A DNA stretch of 64,000 bases from an uncultured Chlorobiaceae bacterium (GCA_903822595.1 CAIJPS010000090.1:40320-104319), one strand, 5' to 3'; counted from the first letter of the stretch, positions 18,955 to 27,715 are shown. Notes: generated by a model from the sequence alone, not told the origin. Numbers and translations: made by a program.

Positions 18955-19845
18955 TCAGATGAGTCCCAAAGTTTTCAACTCCTGGTCGACAAGCTGCTTG
19001 TTCTCAGCTGAGAGCGGCACAAGCGGCAGCCGATAGTTCTCCTTAATCATCCCCATTCGTGACAAGGCATACTTTACCGGCACCGGGTTGCTCTCAATAA
19101 AGTTCAGTTTTAACAGTTTGCGATACCGGCGGTTGATGGCTCGCGCACTCTCAAGATCGCCCCGCCTTGCAGCCTCGATCAGTTGCTTGATCTGTGAAGG
19201 AATCTGGTTTGCCGCAACAGAAATAGCTCCATCTCCTCCCATTGCCATGAAAGGCAGAATCAGCGAATCCTCACCGGTCAGCACGGAAAAATGTGCAGGC
19301 CTCTCTTCAAGAAGCTCAGAGATCTGGCTGATATTCTCGGATGCCTCCTTTACGGCCGCAATATTTTCAAAATCCCTTGCAAGCCGCAGAATGGTTGCTG
19401 CCCCAACATTGCATCCGGTTCTTCCTGGAACATTATAGATGATAATCGGCACAGAGACAGCCTCGGCGATATGCCGGTAGTGCTGATAGATACCCTCTTG
19501 CGAAGGTTTGTTGTAATAGGGTGCGACCGACAGAATCGCTGCAGCACCGGCTTTTTCAGCATTTTTCGCCAGCTCGACCGCATGTCTTGTATCATTGGTG
19601 CCAGCACCTGCCGCTACGATAATATTGTTGCCAGCCTCACTTTTTACGGTGCGGATAATCTCAAACTGCTCATCCCCGGAAAGGGTTGGTGACTCACCCG
19701 TCGTTCCACAGGTTATGATGATATCGGTTCCAGCCTCAAGATGAAACTGTACCAGCCGTCTTAACGCATCGGTATCAACCGTCATATCCTCTTTAAACGG
19801 GGTTACCAGCGCAACGGCAGATCCGGAAAGGTATCGTGTGGACAT
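18955..19845 (-). CDS. dapA: 4-hydroxy-tetrahydrodipicolinate synthase
   Basis: DapA condenses pyruvate with aspartate semialdehyde at the start of the lysine/diaminopimelate branch. The 296-residue TIM-barrel protein shows [12 protein letters not shown] at the start, the substrate loop [11 protein letters not shown], the tyrosine in [13 protein letters not shown] and the Schiff-base lysine in [11 protein letters not shown]. The length is normal and the start MSTRYLSG is well placed. It stands alone, convergent with gcvPA, and has a long upstream spacer. Confidence 0.95.
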   Translation of the reverse strand: MSTRYLSGSAVALVTPFKEDMTVDTDALRRLVQFHLEAGTDIIITCGTTGESPTLSGDEQFEIIRTVKSEAGNNIIVAAGAGTNDTRHAVELAKNAEKAGAAAILSVAPYYNKPSQEGIYQHYRHIAEAVSVPIIIYNVPGRTGCNVGAATILRLARDFENIAAVKEASENISQISELLEERPAHFSVLTGEDSLILPFMAMGGDGAISVAANQIPSQIKQLIEAARRGDLESARAINRRYRKLLKLNFIESNPVPVKYALSRMGMIKENYRLPLVPLSAENKQLVDQELKTLGLI

Positions 19846-20324
19846 ACTATTTTAATCCCTTGTTAGTAGAAATCTTGTTGTGTTGATCCCTCGAAAAATT
19901 TATCTTTCAATAAGTTAACGGGGAAAATCCACCTCAAGCCGGTATCGGTTTGACATGGAAGTTATACAGATCATCAGGGAACTCCTCTTTTTGATTCCCT
20001 TGATACTGTATGATAGAGAAAGGTAGAAGATAAATAAAGAAAGCAAATTTGCCGTTCCCGAAATACTATAAGTGTTTCTGTGTGTGAAAAAAATCCACAT
20101 TCCACTTGTTGCCTCTGTTTGCGGTATCTCGGGATTGCCGGGCAAGAATCGTTAAAATCCACCTCTGATTCCTGCCCATACGTTATCTTCTGGTGTCAGG
20201 CACCTCACTTTTTATTCCCTGGAAGCTGAGGTTAAACGACTGACAAAAGAGCAACCGTCAAGAAATAATACGGGATTTGGATGCATCAACACCCCAAAAA
20301 TAGGCTTTGCTATTTGGAAGCACT
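19846..20324. other. 479-bp intergenic region with possible element debris
   Basis: No supported gene is present. The right part contains the interrupted palindrome GGTGTCAGGCACC (20192-20204), a sequence I associate with intergenic REP-like elements in other genomes, but no transposase accompanies it. A rightward frame reading EAEVKRLTKEQPS (about 20225-20263) is weakly reminiscent of an IS3 OrfA tail, but it is too short to claim. The left part presumably carries the dapA promoter. Confidence 0.4.
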
Positions 20325-21023
20325 TTAGTGGCATGATGAACAACTCTCCCGTGTTCGGCGATGCAATGCATCATCAGGGGCCTGTACATCGCTCATGAAT
20401 CGGCTGTTATCTTCGGTAATGGTGTTACTTCTGCTATCGGGGCTGGATTGATTTCCTTCCTCGCGGAATGCAACTTCTCTTGATGACGATGAGCCTGCGG
20501 TGGCAAAATGCTCTTCATCCATTTCCTCATTCAAAGCTTCGTGATGTTTGTCGAGATAAGATGGCTGCGAAAGCTCAGCAAGTGTCAAACGTTCAACAAG
20601 AGGCTTCGGTACTTGCTTTTCTTTGGGATCTAAAGATTTTGAAATTTTCTTACCAAACTCAAGAATGGCAGAAAAAGGCTGGATACCGAAGTAAGTACCG
20701 AAACCAACAAACAGTGAGAGAATGAGTATCGTCACCAGCTCTGCAGGGCGCTGCATTCCCTGGGTTGTCTTTGTTTTCAGGTAGGAGAGGAACGCATGCC
20801 AGTTAATAAGAAAAAGATGGCCAAGAGAGAGCAGGGAAAAAGCAAATCCAAAAATGATATGCTGGTTCTGCCAGGCTGGTTTTGTAAGTCCGGCTATCTC
20901 CCACGAAAATCCGGGAGTTCTGCCTGGAAAAATATAGAGGATTACGCCCGAGATGAGAAGCATAAAAAAAGAGAGAAAAAGCCCGAAGCTTGTGAAAACC
21001 CGCCAACTGAAAGATTTGTTCAT
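20325..21023 (-). CDS. DUF4405-like membrane protein ending in a haem c motif
   Basis: The 232-residue protein has three predicted membrane helices (about 11-31, 54-78 and 95-116). Histidines within and beside helix 2 (residues 55, 68 and 75) suggest a b-haem-type membrane domain like DUF4405 proteins. An acidic, low-complexity tail follows and ends exactly in CSSCH, a perfect c-type haem attachment motif, with the stop codon immediately after the histidine. With the N-terminus inside, the tail would be periplasmic, where haem c is attached. It could be a small electron carrier or a cytochrome truncated just after its motif. Function is unproven. Confidence 0.7.
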   Translation of the reverse strand: MNKSFSWRVFTSFGLFLSFFMLLISGVILYIFPGRTPGFSWEIAGLTKPAWQNQHIIFGFAFSLLSLGHLFLINWHAFLSYLKTKTTQGMQRPAELVTILILSLFVGFGTYFGIQPFSAILEFGKKISKSLDPKEKQVPKPLVERLTLAELSQPSYLDKHHEALNEEMDEEHFATAGSSSSREVAFREEGNQSSPDSRSNTITEDNSRFMSDVQAPDDALHRRTRESCSSCH

Positions 21024-21102
21024 CGTGCGTCTTTTTGAAATTCGTTATTTATGATCTGTCATAACGTCAGACGCTCTTTCTTCCGATTTCCGGCGGTTCA
21101 AG

Positions 21103-21249
21103 TTATTCAGTTGCTTTCAAAGAGAGGTAATGAGTTGCAACAGTACAGAATAGTCCGATTCTTACGCCGTCTGAAATTGCATATTGGATAAATCCAAAAA
21201 ATGCTGCTATCCCCTTGTTCGGAATCTCGTCTCCCTTAATTACAGTCAC
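21103..21249 (-). CDS. Candidate 48-residue protein coupled to the PIN toxin gene
   Basis: A GTG at 21249-21247 overlaps the PIN gene's TGA stop as GTGA, and AGAGGG just upstream could serve as a ribosome-binding site at short spacing. The frame is open for 48 codons (MTVIKGDEIPNKGIAAFFGF, then IQYAISDGVRIGLFCTVATH, ending YLSLKATE). It contains one moderately hydrophobic stretch. No family was recognised. It could be a real small gene or the remnant of a longer one. Confidence 0.35.
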   Translation of the reverse strand: MTVIKGDEIPNKGIAAFFGFIQYAISDGVRIGLFCTVATHYLSLKATE

Positions 21250-21647
21250 AACCCTCTTTTTAGAAAATCAGCAGGAGCAAGAACCGCGATACCTCTCCAT
21301 GAGAGCAGCTCAAGTAAATGGTTGTCACCGGAAACAATGACCTCTGCATGAGCAGTAAACGCGGCCTCAAGAATCCGGTTATCATCAGGATCCGCAGTGA
21401 TGTCATGAACGGTAATGAGTGGGGTAATCAAGGTAAATGTCTCTAAGTATAGCCCTATAATCCGGTAAACCTGTTCAGGGAGAAGGCCAAACTTTGGTCG
21501 TTGCAGAACATCGTCCACCTCCTGCATCATGTCAGGAGAGATGAAGTTGATCACCTTGCCAGCAGAACAAAGTCGCAAGATCTCCCTTGGATTTCCACCA
21601 AAGAGAATGCCGGAAACAAGAACATTGGTATCGCACACAATTTTCAT
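21246..21647 (-). CDS. PIN-domain toxin of a toxin-antitoxin pair
   Basis: This is a putative PIN-family endoribonuclease of type II toxin-antitoxin systems. The 133-residue protein begins MKIVCDTNVLVSG with the first catalytic Asp. It continues with an acidic position near PDMMQEVDDVL and the C-terminal metal-binding cluster ITADPDDNRILEAAF, then VIVSGDNHLLEL. This matches the family of PIN toxins of about 135 residues. Its start overlaps the antitoxin stop by 4 bp, the usual coupling. The target RNA is unknown. Confidence 0.85.
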   Translation of the reverse strand: MKIVCDTNVLVSGILFGGNPREILRLCSAGKVINFISPDMMQEVDDVLQRPKFGLLPEQVYRIIGLYLETFTLITPLITVHDITADPDDNRILEAAFTAHAEVIVSGDNHLLELLSWRGIAVLAPADFLKRGL

Positions 21648-21895
21648 GAAAACCTGGCTCTTGTTGTACGGAGAGCCGCGATCTCTGTTGCAACATCATG
21701 CTCCGTCAACTGCTGCTTTCGGGCAACCATATCGCCAAGCTGAAACAGATCATTCCACTGACTTTGTCGCTGAATATAGAGTCTCGCAGCCTCCCTTATC
21801 AACTCTGAACGGCTTCGATACTCCTTTTTAGCTGTTTTGTCAATTTCATTCAGCAATGAGTCCTGAAAAGAGACATTCACGGTAACCGTGCTCAT
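21644..21895 (-). CDS. Ribbon-helix-helix antitoxin
   Basis: The 83-residue protein has the ribbon-helix-helix pattern TVTVNVSFQDSLLNEIDKTA followed by RSRSELIREAARLYI. It should bind DNA as a dimer, repress its own operon and neutralise the PIN toxin through its C-terminal region. The frame opens 13 codons further upstream, but MSTVTVN is the natural start. A 13-bp palindrome 34 bp upstream is a candidate operator. Confidence 0.85.
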   Translation of the reverse strand: MSTVTVNVSFQDSLLNEIDKTAKKEYRSRSELIREAARLYIQRQSQWNDLFQLGDMVARKQQLTEHDVATEIAALRTTRARFS

Positions 21896-21929
21896 AATAA
21901 CTTTTTTATACGTTATCAATGAAGGAACA

Positions 21930-21942
21930 TACAAAGTTTGTA
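21930..21942. promoter_or_regulatory. Candidate operator of the toxin-antitoxin operon
   Basis: TACAAAGTTTGTA is a perfect 6-bp inverted repeat with a one-base centre. It lies 34-46 bp upstream of the antitoxin start, where an autoregulating ribbon-helix-helix protein would bind. Confidence 0.4.
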
Positions 21943-21999
21943 CATGCTTTCAAAGCCCTTCTACAGAGTCAAAGAGTTGCTCGAAGTCAACCGTTGCGT

Positions 22000-22521
22000 T
22001 CAGTCAGCCTTTGGCGTGCTCTTTTTTTTCGCTCTCCAGGGTTTGAAAATGGAGACAAAGAGGGTGATCATTAATATCACGACCTGAAGGGTGCCGAAAA
22101 GGAGATTCATCTTCTGGTTGTAGAGGTAGGCGGAGTTGCTGAGCGATGCCATGCCGAGTTTTCCGGAAATCTCCATCATCGAGCTCTCCCAGGGGCCAAG
22201 AAAAAAGGTGCCAAACACAATGGCGGAGATGGTCACAATCCACTTGACGGTGAGCCATTTGTGTTTGAAGAAGCCCCAATTGCTGAACAGTGAGTAGGCG
22301 AGCCCGGTAAGCAGGCAACCGATGGCACCGGGAACGACGACAATCGACATGTCAACATGATGAAGGCTCTGGTTTATGCCGTACAAGACCGCCCCATCGG
22401 TAACCTGACTTTTCAGGAAATAGAGCGATATCAGCGATACGGCGCCGCCGATCCAGCAGGAAACCGCAAGAAGATGAAACCCTTTCAGCCATTGTAAACC
22501 CTTCGCTTTCAGTTTTGGCAT
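22000..22521 (-). CDS. Four-helix membrane protein, DUF2269/CopD-like
   Basis: The 173-residue integral membrane protein has four predicted helices. The first, following GLQWLKGFHLLAVSCWIGG, has the His and Trp-Ile-Gly-Gly pattern common to CopD/DUF2269-type proteins. Further pieces are VVVPGAIGCLLTGLAYSL and LTVKWIVTISAIVFGTFFLG. A basic tail ends the protein. Function is unknown; relatives have been proposed to bind haem or copper. It lies 150 bp downstream of recN on the same strand. Confidence 0.75.
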   Translation of the reverse strand: MPKLKAKGLQWLKGFHLLAVSCWIGGAVSLISLYFLKSQVTDGAVLYGINQSLHHVDMSIVVVPGAIGCLLTGLAYSLFSNWGFFKHKWLTVKWIVTISAIVFGTFFLGPWESSMMEISGKLGMASLSNSAYLYNQKMNLLFGTLQVVILMITLFVSIFKPWRAKKKSTPKAD

Positions 22522-22670
22522 GTGCGTCCTCCCATTGTGTTACTGAACTTTTTTGCAAGATAGAAAAAATGGATGAGCCTTGCACTTCGGCGTGTATTTC
22601 GTGCGGTTGCCAACCAGTCTGCCAAGGAGCGTCGAGGTTCATCAAACCGAAGAGAGGTGACTGTGGCGCT

Positions 22671-24374
22671 TCAGTGAGCTGCACCGGCAATCAGTTCGGA
22701 GGCGTGATTGAGCGATGAGGGAGAGATGCTTTTTCCGCTGATGAGCCGGGCGATGGCCTTGACGCGGTTTTCATGATCAAGAGGGGTCACTTCTGTCACG
22801 GTTCGCTCACCCTGAACGGATTTTTGTACCTGGAGGTGCAGGTCGGCCATGGCGGCAATTTGCGGGAGGTGGGTAATTGCGATGATCTGGTGCAGGCGTG
22901 AGAGGCTTTTGAGGCTTTTTCCGACGGCCTCTGCGACACGGCCGCTGATGCCGGTATCGATCTCATCAAAAATAAGGATTGGCAGTTTGGCAGTTTCCGC
23001 CAGTGCGCTTTTCATGGCGAGCATGACCCTTGAAATTTCTCCACCTGATGCCACTTTGACGAGAGGTTTTGGTTTTTCTCCGGGGTTGGCGGAAATCAGA
23101 AACTCAATCCGGTCGCAGCCGTTCGGGAGTGCGGTAAAGTTCTTCCCTTCTATAGATATCTCTCCGTTATCCTGCTCCTCACGTCTCATGGTGACGATGA
23201 AGGTAGCATTTGGTATTCCGAGATGGGCAAGGTGGCCCTGAATGACGCTCTCAAGGCGACGTGCGGCCTCCTGGCGCTTGCAGGAGAGTTGTTCTGCACG
23301 GAGAGAGAGTTCCGCTTTCTGTGTTGTGATTTCACGTTCAATGCGGGCAATCTCCTCATCAAGATTCTCTTCAAGGGCAATTCTTGCGTCAAGTTCATTG
23401 CGTAACGCGATCAGCTCCGTAATGGAACGGCCATATTTTTTGCTGATGCGCTGGAGCAGGAGCTGTCGTTCACGCAATGAGTCGAGCCGGCCAGGATTGA
23501 AGTCAATATCCGACGAATAGCTTCGGCTGAATCGGGCAAGTTCATCGACAATGCTTTTTGCGGTTCGAGTCTCCTCAAGGTGCAGGGCAAATCGTTTGTC
23601 AATGTTGGCAAGCTTTTCGAGGGTGTGGAGCGCAGTGCTGATGGAGGAGTATACCGAGTGTTCGCTGTTATAGAGCAGCTCGCTGAGCGCAGTGCTGAGT
23701 GTGAAAAGGGTTTCGGCGTTTTCGAGCAGCGTTATCTCGGTTTCGTTCAGCTCCTCTTCGCTGCTTTTCAGGTCAAGGGCGTTGAGCTCGTTGAGCTGAA
23801 AATCGAGGATCTCTTTTTTGTCGCGGATTTCAGCGGCCTCTTTTGTCAACTGACTCAACTGCTGCAGAAGATTCTGAAGCCCGGAACGGGAAGCCCTGTA
23901 GGCGAACACTTCCGGGTTGGTTCCACCGTACTCGTCAAGCAGGGTTTCGTGTGTGTCGGCCCGAAGCAGCAACTGGTGTTCGTGCTGGCCGTGCAGGTCA
24001 ATCAGCAGCTCTCCCACCTGTTTGAGGAGCGCGACGGTGCAGGGAGTGTCGTTGATGAAGCAGCGTGATTGACCGCCCGAGGAGAGCTCCCTGCGAAGTA
24101 TGAGTTCCGGTGCCAGCTCAATATCTGCCGCCGAGAGCAGTGTGTCGATCTTTTCAGGATCAACATTTTTAAGCACAGCCTCAATGACAGCCTTGTTTGT
24201 GCCTGAGCGCACCAGATCGCTGCTTGCCCGCTCACCCAGCACAAGACTCAGTGCTCCGACAAGAATGGATTTTCCTGCGCCGGTCTCCCCGGTGATGATG
24301 GTCAATTGAGGGCTGAACTCAACCGAAAGCTCCTGGATCAGGGCAAAATTCTTGATGTAGAGGCTGAAAAGCAT
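22671..24374 (-). CDS. recN: DNA repair protein RecN
   Basis: RecN is an SMC-like ATPase recruited to double-strand breaks. The 567-residue protein has Walker A GETGAGKSILVGALSL near residue 30, a central coiled coil (about 150-370), and a C-terminal ABC lobe with the signature VASGGEISRVMLA, Walker B LPILIFDEIDTGISGRVAE and the switch histidine in IAITHLPQIAA. Length and order match the family. It follows tatA by 18 bp and is probably transcribed from the tatA promoter. Confidence 0.95.
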   Translation of the reverse strand: MLFSLYIKNFALIQELSVEFSPQLTIITGETGAGKSILVGALSLVLGERASSDLVRSGTNKAVIEAVLKNVDPEKIDTLLSAADIELAPELILRRELSSGGQSRCFINDTPCTVALLKQVGELLIDLHGQHEHQLLLRADTHETLLDEYGGTNPEVFAYRASRSGLQNLLQQLSQLTKEAAEIRDKKEILDFQLNELNALDLKSSEEELNETEITLLENAETLFTLSTALSELLYNSEHSVYSSISTALHTLEKLANIDKRFALHLEETRTAKSIVDELARFSRSYSSDIDFNPGRLDSLRERQLLLQRISKKYGRSITELIALRNELDARIALEENLDEEIARIEREITTQKAELSLRAEQLSCKRQEAARRLESVIQGHLAHLGIPNATFIVTMRREEQDNGEISIEGKNFTALPNGCDRIEFLISANPGEKPKPLVKVASGGEISRVMLAMKSALAETAKLPILIFDEIDTGISGRVAEAVGKSLKSLSRLHQIIAITHLPQIAAMADLHLQVQKSVQGERTVTEVTPLDHENRVKAIARLISGKSISPSSLNHASELIAGAAH

Positions 24375-24392
24375 GGCCGGTTATCGCACACT

Positions 24393-24602
24393 TTAGCTTT
24401 GGGTTGAAGAGGAAGACTTCTCCTTTTTTGGCGTTTCTTCTGAAGTCGATTTAAACTCTTCCTCGATCTCGTTCTGGGATTTTTTGAACTCCTTAATTCC
24501 TTTTCCAAGACCTCTTGCAAGCTCAGGAAGTTTTTTTGCGCCGAACAGCAGCAGAATGATAAGCAGAATAAGGATGAGTTCCTGTCCACCTAAACCAAAC
24601 AT
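24393..24602 (-). CDS. tatA: Twin-arginine translocase subunit TatA/E
   Basis: TatA oligomers form the translocation pathway for folded proteins across the inner membrane. The 69-residue protein has a short periplasmic start, one membrane helix, the hinge [20 protein letters not shown] with its conserved Phe-Gly, an amphipathic helix and a charged low-complexity tail. A 17-codon upstream extension is rejected because GGAGG sits eight bases before ATG 24602 and the homology starts at MFGLGGQEL. tatB and tatC are not in the window. Confidence 0.93.
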   Translation of the reverse strand: MFGLGGQELILILLIILLLFGAKKLPELARGLGKGIKEFKKSQNEIEEEFKSTSEETPKKEKSSSSTQS

Positions 24603-24652
24603 CGGGAGTTCCTCCACGGAATTTACATTCATGAAAACAGCACATCTTGCCA

Positions 24653-24681
24653 ATTATATACAATATGCTCTCTTTAACCAA
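24653..24681 (-). promoter_or_regulatory. Candidate promoter of tatA-recN
   Basis: On the minus strand TTGGTT (24681-24676) and a perfect TATAAT (24658-24653) are separated by 17 bases. The expected start of transcription is about 45 bases before the tatA ATG. Confidence 0.55.
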
Positions 24682-24724
24682 CTCTTTTCAGAGGAGTCAT
24701 GGTAGTTTTCCGGGGCTCTCTGGC

Positions 24725-25363
24725 TCAATAGCGGGCGAGGATGGTTTCACCGGCGCTGGTTCTCTGGCCTGGCTTGACGAGTACGGTTGCAGAAGGGGGC
24801 AGGATGAGATCGACTCTTGAGCCGAACTTGATCATGCCGAACCGTTTGCCGATGGTGACGTTTTCACCCTTTTGCAGTTGGCAGACAATTCTTCTTGCCA
24901 GAAAACCGGACACCTGGCTGAAGCGCACCTCTATCTCTCCGTTGTTGATTGCGATCTCCATTCGTTCATTGCTCTCCATGCTCTTGGGGTCAAAGGCCAT
25001 GAGGAACTGACCAGTGCAGTAGCGAAGGTGGGTCACTTTGCCACTGAGCGGTATGCGGTTGACGTGAACGTTGACGGGTGACATGAAGATGCTGACCAGT
25101 GTTGAGGATTTGCCGGCAGCGTTTTCGGCCTGTTTTTCGACAAGCACTATTTTGCCGTCGGCCGGTGCCAGAATGATTCTCTTTTCATCGGGTGCCATTC
25201 GTTTTGGGTCACGGAAAAAATAGAGGGTGAAGAGCAGCAGGGCTGCTGCCACCAAGAGCAACGCTATTTCAGCCCCTAAAGGAAAAATCATTGCAGCAGC
25301 ACCGATTGCCATACAGAGGAGAAGCACTTTTATCATGGTGCTGTAGCCGTAGGAAGTAAACAT
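24725..25363 (-). CDS. psd: Phosphatidylserine decarboxylase proenzyme
   Basis: Psd converts phosphatidylserine to phosphatidylethanolamine at the membrane. The 212-residue proenzyme is the short type. It has two N-terminal membrane segments, FFRDPKR, LAPADGKIVLVE, SPVNVHVNRIPLSGKV and, near the C-terminus, FGSRVDLILP. The Gly-Ser bond in FGSR is the expected self-cleavage site that creates the pyruvoyl group. It is the first gene of a leftward run with tatA, although tatA has its own likely promoter. Confidence 0.92.
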   Translation of the reverse strand: MFTSYGYSTMIKVLLLCMAIGAAAMIFPLGAEIALLLVAAALLLFTLYFFRDPKRMAPDEKRIILAPADGKIVLVEKQAENAAGKSSTLVSIFMSPVNVHVNRIPLSGKVTHLRYCTGQFLMAFDPKSMESNERMEIAINNGEIEVRFSQVSGFLARRIVCQLQKGENVTIGKRFGMIKFGSRVDLILPPSATVLVKPGQRTSAGETILARY

Positions 25364-25591
25364 CTTTTTTCGTCTCTTGCCGGTTATTTTATGATAAGCT
25401 CCCTTATGATAATTATTTATCTTAAACTTGAAATGAGCTGCGGAGTTTTTTTGCGGTTTATTTTGCGATTTTCCGGCAGGGAAGAACTCTTGGGAGGTTA
25501 TTTTTGGTATGTAAGGAGCTTGAGAGGGTGGAAGAAAAAAAACAGAGGCTGGGTTGTCGGCGTTGAAACGTGATTAAGAGATTTAAAACGG

Positions 25592-26578
25592 GTGAATGCG
25601 TTAGAAAAAAAGTTTCTCGGCTACCTCAGAACAAGGCGGCTGGTTGAAGAGGGAGAGAGAGTGCTTGTTGCTCTTTCCGGAGGGCCGGATTCGATGGCCA
25701 TGCTCTCACTCTTCTGTGCCACAAGGCCTCTTCTTCATACCGAACTTGCTGTTGCTCACTGCAATTTTCAGCTTCGCGGTGCGGAAAGTGACCGGGATGA
25801 ATCGTTTGTGCGCGATCACTGCCAATTGCTTGGTCTTGAGTGTTTTGTTGAGCGCTTTGATACCTTGCGCTTTGCCGGGGAGTGGAAAAAATCGGTTGAG
25901 GAAACGGCAAGGATATTGCGGTATACTTTTTTTGAGCAGGTGATGGAGCAAAAGGAGTTTACTAAAATTGCCACCGGCCATCATGTCAACGATAATGCCG
26001 AGACCATGCTGTTCAATCTCTTCAGGGGAGTCTCTATACCCGGACTGCGAGGTATCCGGGCCCTGAACGGTAAAATCATTCGCCCCATGCTTTTGTTTCA
26101 TAAAGCAGATATTGTTGCCTATCTGGGTGAGAAGGGGATTGCGAGCCGGAGTGATACGAGCAATTTTGCCAATGACTATGACCGGAATTTTATCAGAAAC
26201 CGTGTTATTCCGCTGATTGAGGAGCGGTTTCCCCATAAATTGATGTCCTCGCTCCACAGAGTGTCAGAACAGGCCGGGGAGCTTGAAGAGTTTCTTGAGC
26301 TTTATTTTGAAAATCTTTGTGAACGGGAACCGGGGCTTGTCCTCATTGATGGAAAGCTGGATGTCCATACGCTTCAGCAGCTTACCGCTTTTGAGCAGAA
26401 AGAGATTTTCAAAAGGGCATTACGCGATCTGGATGCTCCGGTAGATGCTCAAACGCTTCAAAAGCTGGTCGCTCTTCTCGGTAGTCAACCAGGAAAAATG
26501 GTCATGGCTGGCGGGCAGTTGCGGGTGTTCTGGCAGGGAAAGAAGTTCTGTTTTTTGCGCGATACAACCTTGCAGTAA
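25592..26578 (+). CDS. tilS: tRNA(Ile)-lysidine synthase
   Basis: TilS modifies C34 of the tRNA-Ile CAU anticodon to lysidine, an essential decoding step. The 328-residue protein carries the PP-loop SGGPDSMAML (about 30-39), HCNFQLRGAESDRDE, the ATP-binding IATGHHVNDNAETMLFNLFRG and DNDYDRNFIRNRVIPLIEE-like residues (FANDYDRNFIRN here). The start is GTG at 25592. The long TilS C-terminal domain is absent, so this is a short form. It is convergent with the unknown membrane-anchored gene. Confidence 0.92.
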   Translation: MNALEKKFLGYLRTRRLVEEGERVLVALSGGPDSMAMLSLFCATRPLLHTELAVAHCNFQLRGAESDRDESFVRDHCQLLGLECFVERFDTLRFAGEWKKSVEETARILRYTFFEQVMEQKEFTKIATGHHVNDNAETMLFNLFRGVSIPGLRGIRALNGKIIRPMLLFHKADIVAYLGEKGIASRSDTSNFANDYDRNFIRNRVIPLIEERFPHKLMSSLHRVSEQAGELEEFLELYFENLCEREPGLVLIDGKLDVHTLQQLTAFEQKEIFKRALRDLDAPVDAQTLQKLVALLGSQPGKMVMAGGQLRVFWQGKKFCFLRDTTLQ

Positions 26579-26662
26579 CGGGGTGCACACCAACGTACAC
26601 TTTACTATTTCAATGTACGGTACCCTGTGTCGCCTTCTTGTCAGCTTTCAACTTCAGCACTC

Positions 26663-27703
26663 CTATTTTTGTTTGGCAGCCTGAAAAAAATCCAGAGGAA
26701 GCTCTGCGTGAATGATCACTGATTCAAGATTTTGCTGGATCTCTATTTTTTTGAGCAGTTGTCTTGCCGATTCGCTGGTTCTTGTGCCGGAGAGTTCTGA
26801 AAGTTTGACGGCCCCCCAGAGGAATGTTGATGCAAAATATGCTGCCTTGGGGGTGTTATAGACCCACTCACTTTGGGCCTCGATTCCGTCGTTGAATTTT
26901 ACGGAGAGGGCAAGGTGCTGGATACGGTTCAGGTTTCCGAGAGTTTTCATATCCTGATTTGTTGAGGTGAGGCTTTGCAACGCACCTCTGGTCCATGCGG
27001 CGGAGGGCAGGGCAAACCAGAGGTGCGATTTGTAGACAGCCTTGTTGATAAGGGCAACGGAGAGTGTATCCCTCTGATAAAAACTGCCAGTTGGGACGAG
27101 GAATCCTTCAAGTATTTTTCTGTTGTTTGCCACGGCGATTTGCCTTGCTCCGAGCGGGCAGAGCCAAAGTGTGCTGTCGAGTGCATAACATTGGTAGCCG
27201 CCGATTTTCTCAATAGTCGTACTGTGGGTTTTAAGGAATGATTCCGGAAGTTTTTTTGAGAAGGGGCCCCATGCGATACCAAGAAAGTTCTGCTCTTTGT
27301 ACCCGTGGCGCTTGAAACTGACAAGCAGGGTGTCGATGTCGAGAGAGGGGTTGATTTTTGCCGCTTTCATGAGGGCGTCGAGCCTCTCTTGCGGCTTGAA
27401 GAGCGGAGCATTTTTCAGTGAGTCAGGAATAATCTCTTTCCAGAGCCTGCTTTCACGGATATCTTTAAGGCCGACGTAGATCACGGCATCAGATTTTCCG
27501 GGAATACGGTCAATAATCGTTCGAAGTTCCAGGCTTAACGGCTTGGGCTGAAGCCGGGCTTTTGGCCAGTTGATCCAGAGGACGACCGAGAGAAAGCATA
27601 CCGTACCAATAACACTCATGGAGAGGAGGAGTCCGGCGCCTCTTTTCAGGGAGCGTTTTACGGGTGTTGGGGTTGTTGCTTCAGGCAGGGCGTTGCGCGG
27701 CAT
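26663..27703 (-). CDS. Unknown membrane-anchored protein
   Basis: The 346-residue protein has a basic N-terminus with one membrane helix (about 25-47), so the large remainder should face the periplasm. No family was recognised. The exported part has several alternating hydrophobic strands (AVIYVGLKDIRESRLW, LLVSFKRHGY, IAVANNRKILEGF, HLALSVKFNDGIEAQ). This is reminiscent of the repeated alpha/beta layout of DUF3352-type proteins, but the resemblance is weak. The start is 12 bp downstream of the rnhA stop, so it is probably co-transcribed with rnhA. It is likely lineage-specific. Confidence 0.75.
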   Translation of the reverse strand: MPRNALPEATTPTPVKRSLKRGAGLLLSMSVIGTVCFLSVVLWINWPKARLQPKPLSLELRTIIDRIPGKSDAVIYVGLKDIRESRLWKEIIPDSLKNAPLFKPQERLDALMKAAKINPSLDIDTLLVSFKRHGYKEQNFLGIAWGPFSKKLPESFLKTHSTTIEKIGGYQCYALDSTLWLCPLGARQIAVANNRKILEGFLVPTGSFYQRDTLSVALINKAVYKSHLWFALPSAAWTRGALQSLTSTNQDMKTLGNLNRIQHLALSVKFNDGIEAQSEWVYNTPKAAYFASTFLWGAVKLSELSGTRTSESARQLLKKIEIQQNLESVIIHAELPLDFFQAAKQK

Positions 27704-27715
27704 ACGGTCGACTGG

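Noticed and set aside
21061..21110. GGTTCAAGTT, similar to a tRNA T-loop
   Set aside because: No acceptor or anticodon stem can be built around it, and the stretch overlaps the small ORF end.
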